A stretch of 64,000 bases of DNA from Clostridiaceae bacterium Marseille-Q4145. GTDB taxonomy: Bacteria > Bacillota > Clostridia > Lachnospirales > Lachnospiraceae. The stretch's first letter is position 1. Each line of letters begins with the position of its first letter. The notes beneath the pieces were generated by a model, which did no database searches, was not told where the DNA came from, and saw only the letters and a list, made by a program, of their open reading frames with translations. The DNA is taken from positions 699,501 to 763,500 of the forward strand of contig JAGTTP010000002.1 of the NCBI GenBank assembly GCA_018223365.1. The letters run 5' to 3'. The position numbers were made by a program, and so were the translations under genes. Shown in pieces: positions 16,990 through 26,539 of the stretch.

Positions 16990-19111
16990 CGGTCTTTACC
17001 TTGTTCATGGCTTTGATCAGAAGCTCCTGACCACGGAATGCATCCTGGATCACGGTATTCTTCTCTTTGCCCTTCAGTACCTGACAGATATACTCATACT
17101 CTGCCTTAATACCTTTGTCCTGTTTCAACTTATGGGTAACGGTCTTCGTACTTCCGTATTTTTTCAGACGGATAAAGTTGTCCATCTCATAGACAGAACC
17201 GTTGGATAATACGCGCAGCTGTTCCTTCGGATACTTCTTGGAGCCCATGGAAGAATATACAATGTTTCCAACTGCTCCGGATGCAAACTTCAGCGTAATC
17301 AGCACATTGTCATTCATAGGATAAGCATTGTTGGAAGCTGCGGTCACGTTCATATCCGTCAGTTCGCTGCCATCCAGATACTGAATCAGATCCACGAAAT
17401 GGCATGCCTCACCAAGAATTCTGCCGCCGCCTGCTGCCTCGTCATGTACCCAGTGATCCTTCGGAATAAATCCCGCATTTCCAATAAAATCATAGACTGC
17501 CGGAATCTGGTCCGTCTTCAGATCCTTCTTGATCTGCTGAATGAGCGGCGCATGACGCCGGTTCAGGCCTACGAACAGCTCGCCCTCGGATTTCTCATAC
17601 GCTTCTTTCATCTGCTGTAATTCATCCAGAGTCAGACAAAGCGGTTTCTCACAGTAAACATGTTTGCCTGCATTCAATGCCTCGATAACAAATTTGGCAT
17701 GGCTGTTATGCTGAGTGGAAACTGCGATCAGATCAATGTCCGGATCTGCCAGCAGTTCTTTATAATCATTGGTCGTATAAGCAAACGGAGTTCCACTATT
17801 TGCCTGAGCACCGCCTACACCGCCGGTGGTAGCCAGTCCACGGAACTCAAAGAGTCCCGTTTCTTTCATAATCGGAAGCATGGTGCTGCGTACAAAGTTG
17901 CCCGCTCCGATAAGTCCCAGACGGATCTTATCACCGGATACGGATTTCTTTGCCTCCGGATTGTGAATGGTTCCATTCCATTTTTCTTTATTTTCTTCAT
18001 CATATTTCAGAAGAACGCCGATATAACGCTCATGATTCGGGTTCTTCGTGATCATCTCATAAGCTTCTGCTGCCTGAGCAAAGGGAATCTCATGGGTAAT
18101 GATATCGGAAAGATTGATTCTTTCCTGAGCAAGCAGGCGGACAAACTCCTCGATGTTGCGACCTTCTGTGAAGCGCACATAGCCGATCGGGTAATCAATT
18201 CCCTTCTGCTCATAGGTCGCATCATAACGTCCTGCTCCATAAGAACGGGCAATGCGGAAGGAAAGCTCTCTCTCATAGTACGGGCGTCTGTCAATGTTCA
18301 TCTGAGTTACACCGATCATGCAGATAATACCGCGGTCACGGGCAATGGCTGCCGCCAGATCCATCGGTGCATTGGTATTGGCTGCTGCGGTGATGATGAC
18401 TTTGTCCACACCGCGTCCTCTGGTCAGTGCCTTGGTCATATCAACGGCGCTGTCATCTCCGGAATTGATAAATGCTTTCAGACGGGTACCCGGCATGGTC
18501 TTATCTACCACATCATAGCCAATGACATCACAGCCATAAGCATTTAAGATACGGCTTACAATATGTCCCAGAAGTCCCATACCGATAACGGCTACGGTCT
18601 CTCCCGGTACGACTTCTGCCTGATGGATACCTTCCAGTGCAATACCACCCAGGGCACAGAAGGCTGCCTGACGATAATCCTGTAACTCTTCCGGAATCTT
18701 TGTGAGCATAGTTCTACTCACCCGGTTGATCTCGCAGTGATAAGCGGTACCTACCATGGCTACCAGATCTCCGGCTTGTACTTCTGTCACGCCTTTTCCG
18801 CAGGAAATGACACGTCCTACACCAGAATATCCCATAGGCATCGGTTCTGCCAGTTTGTTAAAGGCGCTCTCGATAGTGGTCACAATCCCATCTGTAGAAA
18901 GCTTTTCCAACACTTTCTTTACCTGATCCGGACGCTCCAGTGCCTTCTGGACCAGATTCTTGCCGCCGAAAGAAGCAAGGCCTCTCTCTGTACCGGCACT
19001 GACTACCGTGTACAAAGTCTCCACCAGAGCCATATTTTCTTTTACCGTCGGCATGGGCTGGTCAATCAGCTTCATGCTTCCGTCTTTTACATTCAGAAAT
19101 AACTGTTTCAT
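16970..19111 (-). CDS. Bi-domain oxidoreductase: zinc alcohol dehydrogenase + Gfo/Idh/MocA
   Basis: The start at 19111 (MKQLFLNVKDGSMKLIDQP) gives 713 residues; GGAG lies 12 bp upstream. Residues 1-370 are a medium-chain dehydrogenase (VSAGTERGLASFGG, GYSGVGRV, and a Rossmann motif GMGLLGHIVSRIL near 175). Residues 390-713 are a Gfo/Idh/MocA domain (RLGLIGAGNFVRSTMLP, HVYCEKPLCLT, GLNRRHAPLI). This fused architecture occurs in polysaccharide loci next to heparinase-like and WecC-like genes, exactly as here. It likely oxidises and reduces a nucleotide or lipid-linked sugar at two positions; no reaction is proven. It sits 25 bp after the dehydrogenase gene. Confidence 0.85.
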   Translation of the reverse strand: MKQLFLNVKDGSMKLIDQPMPTVKENMALVETLYTVVSAGTERGLASFGGKNLVQKALERPDQVKKVLEKLSTDGIVTTIESAFNKLAEPMPMGYSGVGRVISCGKGVTEVQAGDLVAMVGTAYHCEINRVSRTMLTKIPEELQDYRQAAFCALGGIALEGIHQAEVVPGETVAVIGMGLLGHIVSRILNAYGCDVIGYDVVDKTMPGTRLKAFINSGDDSAVDMTKALTRGRGVDKVIITAAANTNAPMDLAAAIARDRGIICMIGVTQMNIDRRPYYERELSFRIARSYGAGRYDATYEQKGIDYPIGYVRFTEGRNIEEFVRLLAQERINLSDIITHEIPFAQAAEAYEMITKNPNHERYIGVLLKYDEENKEKWNGTIHNPEAKKSVSGDKIRLGLIGAGNFVRSTMLPIMKETGLFEFRGLATTGGVGGAQANSGTPFAYTTNDYKELLADPDIDLIAVSTQHNSHAKFVIEALNAGKHVYCEKPLCLTLDELQQMKEAYEKSEGELFVGLNRRHAPLIQQIKKDLKTDQIPAVYDFIGNAGFIPKDHWVHDEAAGGGRILGEACHFVDLIQYLDGSELTDMNVTAASNNAYPMNDNVLITLKFASGAVGNIVYSSMGSKKYPKEQLRVLSNGSVYEMDNFIRLKKYGSTKTVTHKLKQDKGIKAEYEYICQVLKGKEKNTVIQDAFRGQELLIKAMNKVKTDENAGL

Positions 19112-19136
19112 ATATTGTGTTTCTCCATTTCCTTCT

Positions 19137-20360
19137 CTACAAGCGGTAAGTTCCATCCAGGAAACAGATGTGTCTGGTATCCAGCACTACTTTTCCTTTC
19201 AGTTTGTCCATATTTTCCTTAATCTCATCATGTCCTACCAGAAGTACCACAAAATCCACATCTGCAAGGAAGCTGTCCAGATCATGATACTGGTTCGGCA
19301 CCAGATCTTTCTTTACATAGGGATCATAGACTTTGATCTGTCCGCCGCAGAGATGGCGTTCCATGCTCTCCAGCATCTGCAGAGTCGGACTCTCTCTCGT
19401 ATCGTCTACATTTTCTTTATAGGTCAGACCATAGAGACCTACCCGTCCCACATCGGTCATATTATTTTCTTTCATAATGTCGTGAATCCGCTCCAGCACG
19501 AAGTCCGGCATACCATCGTTGATCTTTCTGGCTGCCAGAATGATGTTTGCCAGGCCCGGATAATCGCCTACCAGGAACCACGGATCTACAGAGATGCAGT
19601 GTCCGCCGACACCCGGTCCCGGAGTCAGAATGTTGACACGGGGATGCTTGTTGGCAATCCGGATGATCTCATACACATCCATATTATCGGAGCGGCAGAT
19701 CTTCGCCAGCTCATTGGCAAATGCAATGTTAATATCACGGAAGGTATTTTCCACTACCTTGGTCATCTCTGCGGTACGAATATCCGTTACCACGATCTCT
19801 CCCTGACAGAAAGAGCTGTACAGGGCTTTTACTTTTTCACCGATCTCCGGGTTGTCTGCACCAATCGTACGGGAATTATGTTTCAGCTCATATACCATAT
19901 TTCCCGGAATGATACGCTCCGGTGCGTGTACCAGATTGATGTCCTCTCCAATGGTAAATCCATCGGATTCAATGATCGGACGCACATATTTATTGATGGT
20001 TCCCGGAGATACGGTAGATTCGATAACCACCGTTGCGCCCTTCGGGCAGACACTCATAACGTTCTGCACTGCCTTTACCACGTAGCTTGCATCCACCTTT
20101 TTACTAGCCTTATCATAGGGAGTCGGCACTGCCACGATATACATATCCGTGCTCTGATACTCATGAGAAAACCGGATTCCTTTGCTCACTGCCTCCTGGA
20201 ACAGTTCGTCAAGGCCATCCTCCTCGAAGGTAGTCTTTCCCTCATTCAGGGTATCTACCAGCTCCTTATTATAATCCGTTCCTACAACCTCTACCCCATG
20301 TGCTGCAAACATCAGCGCAGTGGGAAGACCGATATAACCAAGTCCTACTACATTAATCAT
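19137..20360 (-). CDS. Nucleotide-sugar dehydrogenase, WecC type (UDP-ManNAc dehydrogenase-like)
   Basis: 407 residues. Rossmann start MINVVGLGYIGLPTALMF, VPTPYDKASKKVD, the central helix ENTFRDINIAFANELAKIC, and the catalytic Cys in GPGVGGHCISVDPWF (about 250-264), whose -SVDPWF ending is the WecC form. Such enzymes oxidise C6 of UDP-ManNAc or UDP-GlcNAc with two NAD+. A canonical 2-epimerase able to supply UDP-ManNAc is in another operon (35215-36312). The gene overlaps the heparinase-like gene by 8 bp. A uronic acid in this operon's polymer would suit the adjacent lyase-fold protein. Confidence 0.88.
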   Translation of the reverse strand: MINVVGLGYIGLPTALMFAAHGVEVVGTDYNKELVDTLNEGKTTFEEDGLDELFQEAVSKGIRFSHEYQSTDMYIVAVPTPYDKASKKVDASYVVKAVQNVMSVCPKGATVVIESTVSPGTINKYVRPIIESDGFTIGEDINLVHAPERIIPGNMVYELKHNSRTIGADNPEIGEKVKALYSSFCQGEIVVTDIRTAEMTKVVENTFRDINIAFANELAKICRSDNMDVYEIIRIANKHPRVNILTPGPGVGGHCISVDPWFLVGDYPGLANIILAARKINDGMPDFVLERIHDIMKENNMTDVGRVGLYGLTYKENVDDTRESPTLQMLESMERHLCGGQIKVYDPYVKKDLVPNQYHDLDSFLADVDFVVLLVGHDEIKENMDKLKGKVVLDTRHICFLDGTYRL

Positions 20361-22032
20361 GATGCTTCTCCCTTTCTCTTTCGAATATGATCTGTGTCAT
20401 GTGCTCACTTCCATCGCCCTCCCAGGCAAGTGCAAGCACTTGTATCTGTTCTGTTTTTCCAAATTCCGGTGCATAGGAACAGATGGTTCCTTCCCGGTAG
20501 ATTTTCACCTGATCCTGTTTTTCCGGAATGATACGGCAGACCAGCGTATCGCCTTTTTCTTTGACCAATACGGAATTTTCCGCTTCTTCATAATGATAAT
20601 CCGGCGCCAGGTGGAAATAGGCTTCTGCATGTCCGTCTACCTGATCCCAGATCTCGACCCTGCTGCCCTCTGCCCGGATGCAGCGTCCCTGCTTTCTGCC
20701 AGACGCCGTCGTCAGCCTGCCTTTCAGCTCCTGGCTGCCGGCAGAACCGGATACTTCTGAAATCCGTCTGGCTACCCGGTGTTCTCCCCAGCATTCAGAC
20801 TGTTCTTCACCGTCAATCATCACCGTATTATGGGCTGCGGTGCTTCTGAAATATCCCCGTAATGCCCCTTGATACATCCCTGTACCAGAATTCACAAAGA
20901 CCGGCTGTCCCTGTCTGGACAGTTCAAAACTCAATCCATCGCAGTGTCCGTGTCCCGGCATGTAATCCGGCGCAATGGCGCCTGCATCCAGAAGAACCTT
21001 CACATCTCCGCTTCGCAGGCAATAATAACCGGCATCCGGGAAAGATGCTTTGTAATCCGGCGTAATTCCGAATTCTTCCCGGAGTGCTGCCAGGAGACTT
21101 ACCATGGAACGCGCCACATTATCCCCGGAATCATTGAAAAGCGGCGTCTGTCCCATGCCATCTTCCAGAGAATACATAACGTCCGCCATTCTCTTAATCT
21201 TCTTACCTAGTTCTTCGTAGAAAAGGCGATCTGCTTTCTCCACACCTCTTGCTGACCTCATCAGATCTTCCAGTACAATCTTATGATACATGGGGCTTCG
21301 TTCATAATGCATGCCATCAGGCAGGATCTGTTCTTCCAGTTCCTCCCGCAGACAGCTTTTATAATCATCGTAGACGCCCGGCTCTTTAAAATAGAGAGCA
21401 CCCAGCATCACTGCTTTTAAATTTTCCAGATAATGATTGCCCAGAAGGTGAAGCTCCAGCTTCTTCTGCAGATGCAGATACTGAGCGTACATACTGTCAC
21501 CCAGCTTCTGAGCAAATTTCTCATCTTTTTGGAATATCTCACCAAATCCGTCCATACAGATCCAGAGATTCGTAAGTCTCAAAGAAATGGTATAGGGATG
21601 CCATCCATCCCCGGTCCCGTCTTCATTATCTTCCATCCATCGGAGACAATAATCACGGAACTTCTCATAATACTTCGCCTCCCCGGTTTCCCGATAGGCT
21701 GCTGCCAGCGGAATCAGAAATTCCAGATACTGCAGATTAAAGTTCCACAGATGACTCTTATCCGGATTCGCCCAGTTATGACCGCCCGGAGTACCGCTCT
21801 CATGAAGCAGTGTCACCGTTCCACTTAAGATCTCGTCCCGGTCAAACCGCTTCTCATAATCCGGATGAGCGTCGAGGCGATCCATCCAGAGGGACAGTGT
21901 TCCCAACGCCGGAGCAGAGGCTTTCGTTATTGCTTTTTTCTTTCTCTCCAGACGGTTCTTCACCAAGAATTTTACCTGGCTTTTCTTCAGATAAGACACC
22001 GTCCGGTAATATTTCTCAATCTTTTTCCACAC
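20353..22032 (-). CDS. Heparinase II/III-like protein, no signal peptide
   Basis: 559 residues. An alpha/alpha-toroid domain (about 60-330) contains WNFNLQYLEFLIPLAAAYRETGE and YRETGEAKYYEKF, then NHYLENLKAVMLGALYF and MHYERSPMYHKIVLEDLM. A C-terminal beta-sandwich has PGHGHCDGLSFELS and TAAHNTVMIDGEEQSE, both typical of heparinase II/III. No export signal is visible, so unless it leaves by another route it acts inside the cell. Its position in a biosynthetic operon with GT4, dehydrogenase and bi-domain oxidoreductase genes suggests editing or synthesis of the uronic-acid polymer rather than feeding (inference). Confidence 0.85.
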   Translation of the reverse strand: MWKKIEKYYRTVSYLKKSQVKFLVKNRLERKKKAITKASAPALGTLSLWMDRLDAHPDYEKRFDRDEILSGTVTLLHESGTPGGHNWANPDKSHLWNFNLQYLEFLIPLAAAYRETGEAKYYEKFRDYCLRWMEDNEDGTGDGWHPYTISLRLTNLWICMDGFGEIFQKDEKFAQKLGDSMYAQYLHLQKKLELHLLGNHYLENLKAVMLGALYFKEPGVYDDYKSCLREELEEQILPDGMHYERSPMYHKIVLEDLMRSARGVEKADRLFYEELGKKIKRMADVMYSLEDGMGQTPLFNDSGDNVARSMVSLLAALREEFGITPDYKASFPDAGYYCLRSGDVKVLLDAGAIAPDYMPGHGHCDGLSFELSRQGQPVFVNSGTGMYQGALRGYFRSTAAHNTVMIDGEEQSECWGEHRVARRISEVSGSAGSQELKGRLTTASGRKQGRCIRAEGSRVEIWDQVDGHAEAYFHLAPDYHYEEAENSVLVKEKGDTLVCRIIPEKQDQVKIYREGTICSYAPEFGKTEQIQVLALAWEGDGSEHMTQIIFEREREKHHD

Positions 22033-23278
22033 TCTTGATCACCTGATAAAGTTTCCTGGTCAGTACCGGGAAGTCAAAATCCTTTGCCCCATTCTTCGCA
22101 TTCTCCGCCATCTGGGCATAAGCTTCCTCCGGCATATCATGAATCTTCAGGATCTGCTCTGACAGCGCCTTCGCTGTACACTCCTCAAGGGACAGACCAC
22201 ACTGATATTTATCCAGAATGCAATATCCCATCTTCACCGTGGAAATAATCGGTTTTCCACTGGCCATATACTCAAACAGCTTGTTGGAACTGTTGCCTCT
22301 GGACCAGTTATAGTTTGCCTGAGAATAATTCAATACATTCACAGAAGATCGGCTCAGGATATACGGAATATATTTTTTCTCCACAAACCCTTTGAAAATC
22401 ACATTGTCAATGTGCTCATCCTGAACCCTTTTCTCCAGTTTCTCCAATTCACTTCCGCCGCCGAAGATCAGGAACTTGATATCTTTTTTATCTTTTAATA
22501 ATTTTGCCGTATCCAGAAGATTGCCCACATTGTTGACCGGGCGAACCGTTCCGGTGTACACCACCTTGAAACTGTCATCCTCCAGATCCGGATCTTTCAG
22601 AATATCCTTCTCAATACTTGCATAGTAATCCTTCAGATTCACACCATTGTTGATGTAATGGCATTTGGCAAGGTCAATCTTACCGCCATGCTCTTTGTCC
22701 CATCCCATCTCTTTGATGTGATCCACGTCGCCTTCTTTGGTAAATACAATGGCATCCGCATGGACATACATCCATTTTTCACCGGCACTTAAGAGCCGTC
22801 CCACCAGACTGTTCATCTTTACTTTTCCAAAAGAGAAGATAGCCTCCGGCCAGAGATCCCGGACCTCCACAATAGCCGGTACATGGAACCGTCTGGCAAT
22901 GAGAATACCTGCAATGCTGGTCAGAGGATGGGCGCTGGAACCCATAATCACATCCGGCTTTCCGTACTGCTTTGCATAGCCTTTGCTGATCTTTAAAAGT
23001 CCCAGAAAGAAGCTCACCATGTTCTTCACACGGGAGATTCCGTTGCCTTCATATTTACTCGTCTTAACAAAGACAAAGGGAACCCCTTCCTCTTCGGTCC
23101 GAAGATAAGGCTTCCCGTGGGTGTCGACACAGCCTCCGGTCTGATGAAGCTCATTGGCCGCAAAGACTGTCGTCTCAATATTTCTTTCTTTTAAATACTC
23201 CGCAAAATAATAGTGGCGGAGCAGCGGCCCCGTAAGGGGGGTCGTCGCATAATGGTTAAATATCCAAAATCTATGCAT
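22016..23278 (-). CDS. Glycosyltransferase family 4, WbuB-like
   Basis: 420 residues, GT-B fold. The N-terminus HRFWIFNHYATTPLTGPLLRH and the motifs GSSAHPLTS and VEVRDLWPEAI are typical of the WbuB (L-fucosaminyltransferase-like) group. The donor domain has VVYTGTVRPVNNVGNLL and NKLFEYMASGKPII. It is a clear relative of the GT4 at 44847-46109, which shares GSSVHPF and EIRDFWPLS, so the two operons contain duplicated transferases. It overlaps neighbours at both ends (17 and 8 bp), directly after the initiating transferase gene, so it may add the second sugar. Confidence 0.88.
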   Translation of the reverse strand: MHRFWIFNHYATTPLTGPLLRHYYFAEYLKERNIETTVFAANELHQTGGCVDTHGKPYLRTEEEGVPFVFVKTSKYEGNGISRVKNMVSFFLGLLKISKGYAKQYGKPDVIMGSSAHPLTSIAGILIARRFHVPAIVEVRDLWPEAIFSFGKVKMNSLVGRLLSAGEKWMYVHADAIVFTKEGDVDHIKEMGWDKEHGGKIDLAKCHYINNGVNLKDYYASIEKDILKDPDLEDDSFKVVYTGTVRPVNNVGNLLDTAKLLKDKKDIKFLIFGGGSELEKLEKRVQDEHIDNVIFKGFVEKKYIPYILSRSSVNVLNYSQANYNWSRGNSSNKLFEYMASGKPIISTVKMGYCILDKYQCGLSLEECTAKALSEQILKIHDMPEEAYAQMAENAKNGAKDFDFPVLTRKLYQVIKSVEKD

Positions 23279-24623
23279 GGTTCTGTCCTTCCTCCACTCC
23301 TTCTGTACTCTCCTTGGTGAACATGATCTTCAGCGTCAGGAAGATCAGACGGATGTCCAGAAGAACCGAATAACTTTCAATGTACATAAGGTCAAGCTTT
23401 AACTTGTCCAATGGAGTCGTATTGTACTTTCCATAAATCTGCGCATAACCGGTCAATCCGGCTTTTACCTTTAGACGATAAATAAATTCCGGCGTTTCCT
23501 CGCAAAATTCGTCAATGTACGTCTGGCGCTCCGGTCTCGGACCTACAATACTCATATCTCCTTTTAAAATATTTAAAAGCTGAGGCAGCTCATCCAGTCT
23601 GGTGGCACGGATAAATTTACCCACCTTCGTGATACGGCTGTCATTCTTCGTAGAGAACTGTGCTCCGTTCTTCTCCGCGTCCACGATCATACTGCGGAAT
23701 TTATAGATATAGAACTTCTTGCCGCCAATGGTTACCCTCTCCTGCTTAAAAAGCGCCGGACCGTGATCTTCCAGCTTGATGGCCAGTGCCGTCAACAGCA
23801 TAAAGGGAGAAGCCACAATGAGCATGGCTCCTGAAATCAGGATATCCATGGCGCGCTTCATAATCCGCTGTTCAAAAGACAGACCAGAATTACGTAACAG
23901 GAAAAACGGTGTATCAAAGGAATGGACACGGTCTGCACCCCGCAGCAGAATATCGGATACCTCCGGAGCCACATAGATCCGGATGGATTTCTCATAACAG
24001 AATTTGATCAGATCGTTCCGTTTCTGCTCTTCAATTCCATAGAGCATCATAGCATCACAGTCTGCCACTTCTTTCTGCAGTACTGCCAGTGGCTCAGAAG
24101 CAGACACACATCTGGTCACCTCATAGAGATCCTTTCTGCCGGAAATCTTCCGCAGCAGATTGTCCTTATATGCCAAATCACAGATCAGAAGCAGACGTTT
24201 CGGAGGAAACATCTTCTTGAAGATACCATCGGAAATCTGGTTAATCAGTGCGATCACCACCAGATCCGCTGCACATAATACCAGCATGGGCCATACCGCA
24301 GGAAAGGGAAACTGTCCCACTACCATGACAATCTGAATGTACATAACCGCATTGGCAATCACCGTTCCCAGCGTCTGGGAAAGAATCAGCTGTCCTTTGC
24401 GATAATAGGCATATTTGGTGCCGCCATACATGTAAATAAAAACGATGAGATAGAGTACGTAGAACCCTACCATCATCAGATTACCTTTATTTTCAAAAGG
24501 AGTTACTTTTCGGCCATTGTAAAGCACATACCAGACATACGTAAAAAATGCAGCTTCCAGAATAATCTCAATTCCGGCTATGCCCAGACGAAGAAGCCGT
24601 TTATACTGATCAAATTTATCCAT
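23271..24623 (-). CDS. Initiating polyprenyl-phosphate sugar-1-phosphate transferase (WbaP/CpsE type)
   Basis: The start at 24623 (MDKFDQYKRLLRLG) follows GAGGT. 450 residues: four or five N-terminal helices (about 12-130), a CoA-binding-like soluble domain, then a re-entrant helix near 260 and the bacterial sugar-transferase domain with YKFRSMIVDAEKNG, RLDELPQLLNILKGDMSIVGPRPE and KAGLTGYAQI. It transfers a sugar phosphate from a UDP-sugar to undecaprenyl phosphate, starting the repeat unit. It heads the 14.3-24.6 kb operon. A second, smaller initiating enzyme of another type lies at 47989-48654. Confidence 0.92.
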   Translation of the reverse strand: MDKFDQYKRLLRLGIAGIEIILEAAFFTYVWYVLYNGRKVTPFENKGNLMMVGFYVLYLIVFIYMYGGTKYAYYRKGQLILSQTLGTVIANAVMYIQIVMVVGQFPFPAVWPMLVLCAADLVVIALINQISDGIFKKMFPPKRLLLICDLAYKDNLLRKISGRKDLYEVTRCVSASEPLAVLQKEVADCDAMMLYGIEEQKRNDLIKFCYEKSIRIYVAPEVSDILLRGADRVHSFDTPFFLLRNSGLSFEQRIMKRAMDILISGAMLIVASPFMLLTALAIKLEDHGPALFKQERVTIGGKKFYIYKFRSMIVDAEKNGAQFSTKNDSRITKVGKFIRATRLDELPQLLNILKGDMSIVGPRPERQTYIDEFCEETPEFIYRLKVKAGLTGYAQIYGKYNTTPLDKLKLDLMYIESYSVLLDIRLIFLTLKIMFTKESTEGVEEGQNHA

Positions 24624-24657
24624 GAACACAGTTACCTCATTATCTATAGTCTTCTGT

Positions 24658-24686
24658 ATTCTACCACTTTCAGGATACTTTTACAA
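24658..24686 (-). promoter_or_regulatory. Promoter of the 14.3-24.6 kb operon
   Basis: Minus strand TTGTAA (24686..24681), 17 bp, TAGAAT (24663..24658). The -35 hexamer is made of the last Leu codon TTG and the stop TAA of the upstream gene. Confidence 0.6.
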
Positions 24687-26366
24687 GGATTGCAATTTGT
24701 AAATATGAAATAGTCCCGCACGATCCACTTCCGCGCAGGTGGTATTCTCATATAAAGAAGTCAGATATTCCAGTCCCTTATCAAAGGTACAGATCAGATA
24801 CACATTGTTCCGCTGATACAATGCCTCCCGAACACTGGTAATTCCCTGCTGTTCCAGTTTTTCTTTCCACAACGGGCTGAAGCTCATCCAGTCTCCCAGA
24901 GACATATAATTCATCTCGTATGTCTCATTTCTCCACAGCTTCACATCCCAGGTGGTAAATGCCAACGTTGTTACATCATTAAAGTAAAAATTCTCCGGAT
25001 GCTCTGCGCAAAAGGTCTTTAGCTGCTCCACATCCTCGCAGCGATGACTGATCTCCAGATTCTGTGTCCGAATATTCTTTGCATACAGGACTCCCACACC
25101 CATCAGGACCAGAATAAGCAGCGCCGTCCCTTTCTTTTTAAAGGATTCTGACAGATCTTCTCCTGTGGAACGGCACCACTCTCTCCATGCCAGTACCGCG
25201 ATGGTGACAAGCAACAGATTCATGCTGTAAATGACTCTTGCCGGAACCCGGTCTTTATAGAGAAGATAAAGCCACAACAGGATCTGAATCCCTATGATCA
25301 ACCCAATCTCTATCGCCTGCATCCAATGTCGTTTCCAGATAGTAAGAAGCAACAAAAGACCAAGCAAAACCATTCCCGTGCTCTGGGCAAACTGAAATCT
25401 GCCGCTCAGTACTCCTTTTACATAACTCTTTGTACTCTCTATAAGCCTTTCCATTCTGCTTTGTTCAGATGGGCGCATCTGCTGATAGGTCTTGATATAT
25501 TGTTCAAAGAACTCCGGGGCAATCTTGTCATCCGCCGTATAATTGTAATTGATCAATGTCCGTGCCCGGCTCTTGGTATCAATTCCCGCTGCCGCATAGA
25601 GATCTTCCGCCTCCTCGTAAGGCGGAAACGTATAATCCGGATAATCATAAATGGCGGAACGATATTGATTGTACTGGTTATAGGCTTTCCATTCCGGACT
25701 TCCATAACCAACCACATTTCCCAGAAAAGCAATTCCCAATACAGCCACCGCCATCAGCGGAAGACAAACCTCCCATCTTCCCATCCCCAGGATTCCTCTT
25801 CTATGCAGCCGGATGAGCCAAAACAAGGAACAGACCGGAAGAATCATCAAAAAGATTTCTAACCGGATCTGCAGTGTCAGGAAACAAAGCAAAAATAATA
25901 CTGCAAAGTGTTTTCCTTCTATTTTCTCGCTGGTCACGTACCAGTACAGCACTGTCGCTGCCACCACTGCCGCAGTTGTGGTAAAGGTCAGCTGGGTCAA
26001 CGTCTGAAGTCCCACCAGGAAGAAACTCACCATAGTCAGTGCCACTCTTCGATCCTGTGCATTCCGGTCTTCTGTCTGCCCCTGCACCCGATATAAAATT
26101 AGGCTCATACACCCCCATTGTACCAATAGGAAAAGAAGGGCATACCAATCCACATGCACGGAAATTCGATACAATCCTGTTAAAATACAAGAATACCAGT
26201 ATCCCAGAAAAATCGCATGGGGATCCGGATGCCCCAGATACTGCCCGGAGAGAATCTCCATCATACTCCGATCGTCAATGATGGCATATACGAATGGGGT
26301 AATTCCTCTTAATATAGCAATCAAAAGCAATGGATACAGCAATGCTTTTACCAGATTTTTATTCAT
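24681..26366 (-). CDS. Multipass membrane protein, GT-C-like
   Basis: 561 residues with about 10 helices. The first outer loop bears Asp31-Asp32 (AIIDDRSMMEILSGQYLG) followed by HAIFLGYWYSCILTGLYR and VDWYALLFLLVQW, aligning with the same segments of the 8072-9724 protein. A loop with DYPDYTFPPYEEAEDLYAAAG also corresponds to DYDFPEYEDYEEEYEQLG there. The C-terminal soluble part ends LYENTTCAEVDRAGLFHIYKL. These features support paralogy. It is a probable glycosyltransferase or polymerase of the outer membrane face; substrate unknown. It is a single-gene unit between two promoters. Confidence 0.78.
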   Translation of the reverse strand: MNKNLVKALLYPLLLIAILRGITPFVYAIIDDRSMMEILSGQYLGHPDPHAIFLGYWYSCILTGLYRISVHVDWYALLFLLVQWGCMSLILYRVQGQTEDRNAQDRRVALTMVSFFLVGLQTLTQLTFTTTAAVVAATVLYWYVTSEKIEGKHFAVLFLLCFLTLQIRLEIFLMILPVCSLFWLIRLHRRGILGMGRWEVCLPLMAVAVLGIAFLGNVVGYGSPEWKAYNQYNQYRSAIYDYPDYTFPPYEEAEDLYAAAGIDTKSRARTLINYNYTADDKIAPEFFEQYIKTYQQMRPSEQSRMERLIESTKSYVKGVLSGRFQFAQSTGMVLLGLLLLLTIWKRHWMQAIEIGLIIGIQILLWLYLLYKDRVPARVIYSMNLLLVTIAVLAWREWCRSTGEDLSESFKKKGTALLILVLMGVGVLYAKNIRTQNLEISHRCEDVEQLKTFCAEHPENFYFNDVTTLAFTTWDVKLWRNETYEMNYMSLGDWMSFSPLWKEKLEQQGITSVREALYQRNNVYLICTFDKGLEYLTSLYENTTCAEVDRAGLFHIYKLQSL

Positions 26367-26402
26367 ATCGTCTTTTTATCCTTTTCCATCATTTCTATGT
26401 TC

Positions 26403-26430
26403 ATATTACCCCACTTTATGTCGTTGTAAA
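26403..26430 (-). promoter_or_regulatory. Promoter of the membrane-protein gene at 24681-26366
   Basis: Minus strand TTTACA (26430..26425), 16 bp, TAATAT (26408..26403), in the divergent intergenic region. Confidence 0.5.
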
Positions 26431-26478
26431 ACCATCTTTGATAATTATTCATAATTCTTTAGATTTAACTGCGAGGAA

Positions 26479-26507
26479 TTGACGTAACTGAAAATTTCTC
26501 CTATAAT
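26479..26507 (+). promoter_or_regulatory. Promoter of the plus-strand island 26.5-29.3 kb
   Basis: TTGACG (26479-26484), 17 bp, TATAAT (26502-26507); AGGAGA at 26529-26534 precedes the ATG at 26540. Confidence 0.8.
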
Positions 26508-26539
26508 AGTTTAGATATCACTTATTTTAGGAGAACGTT

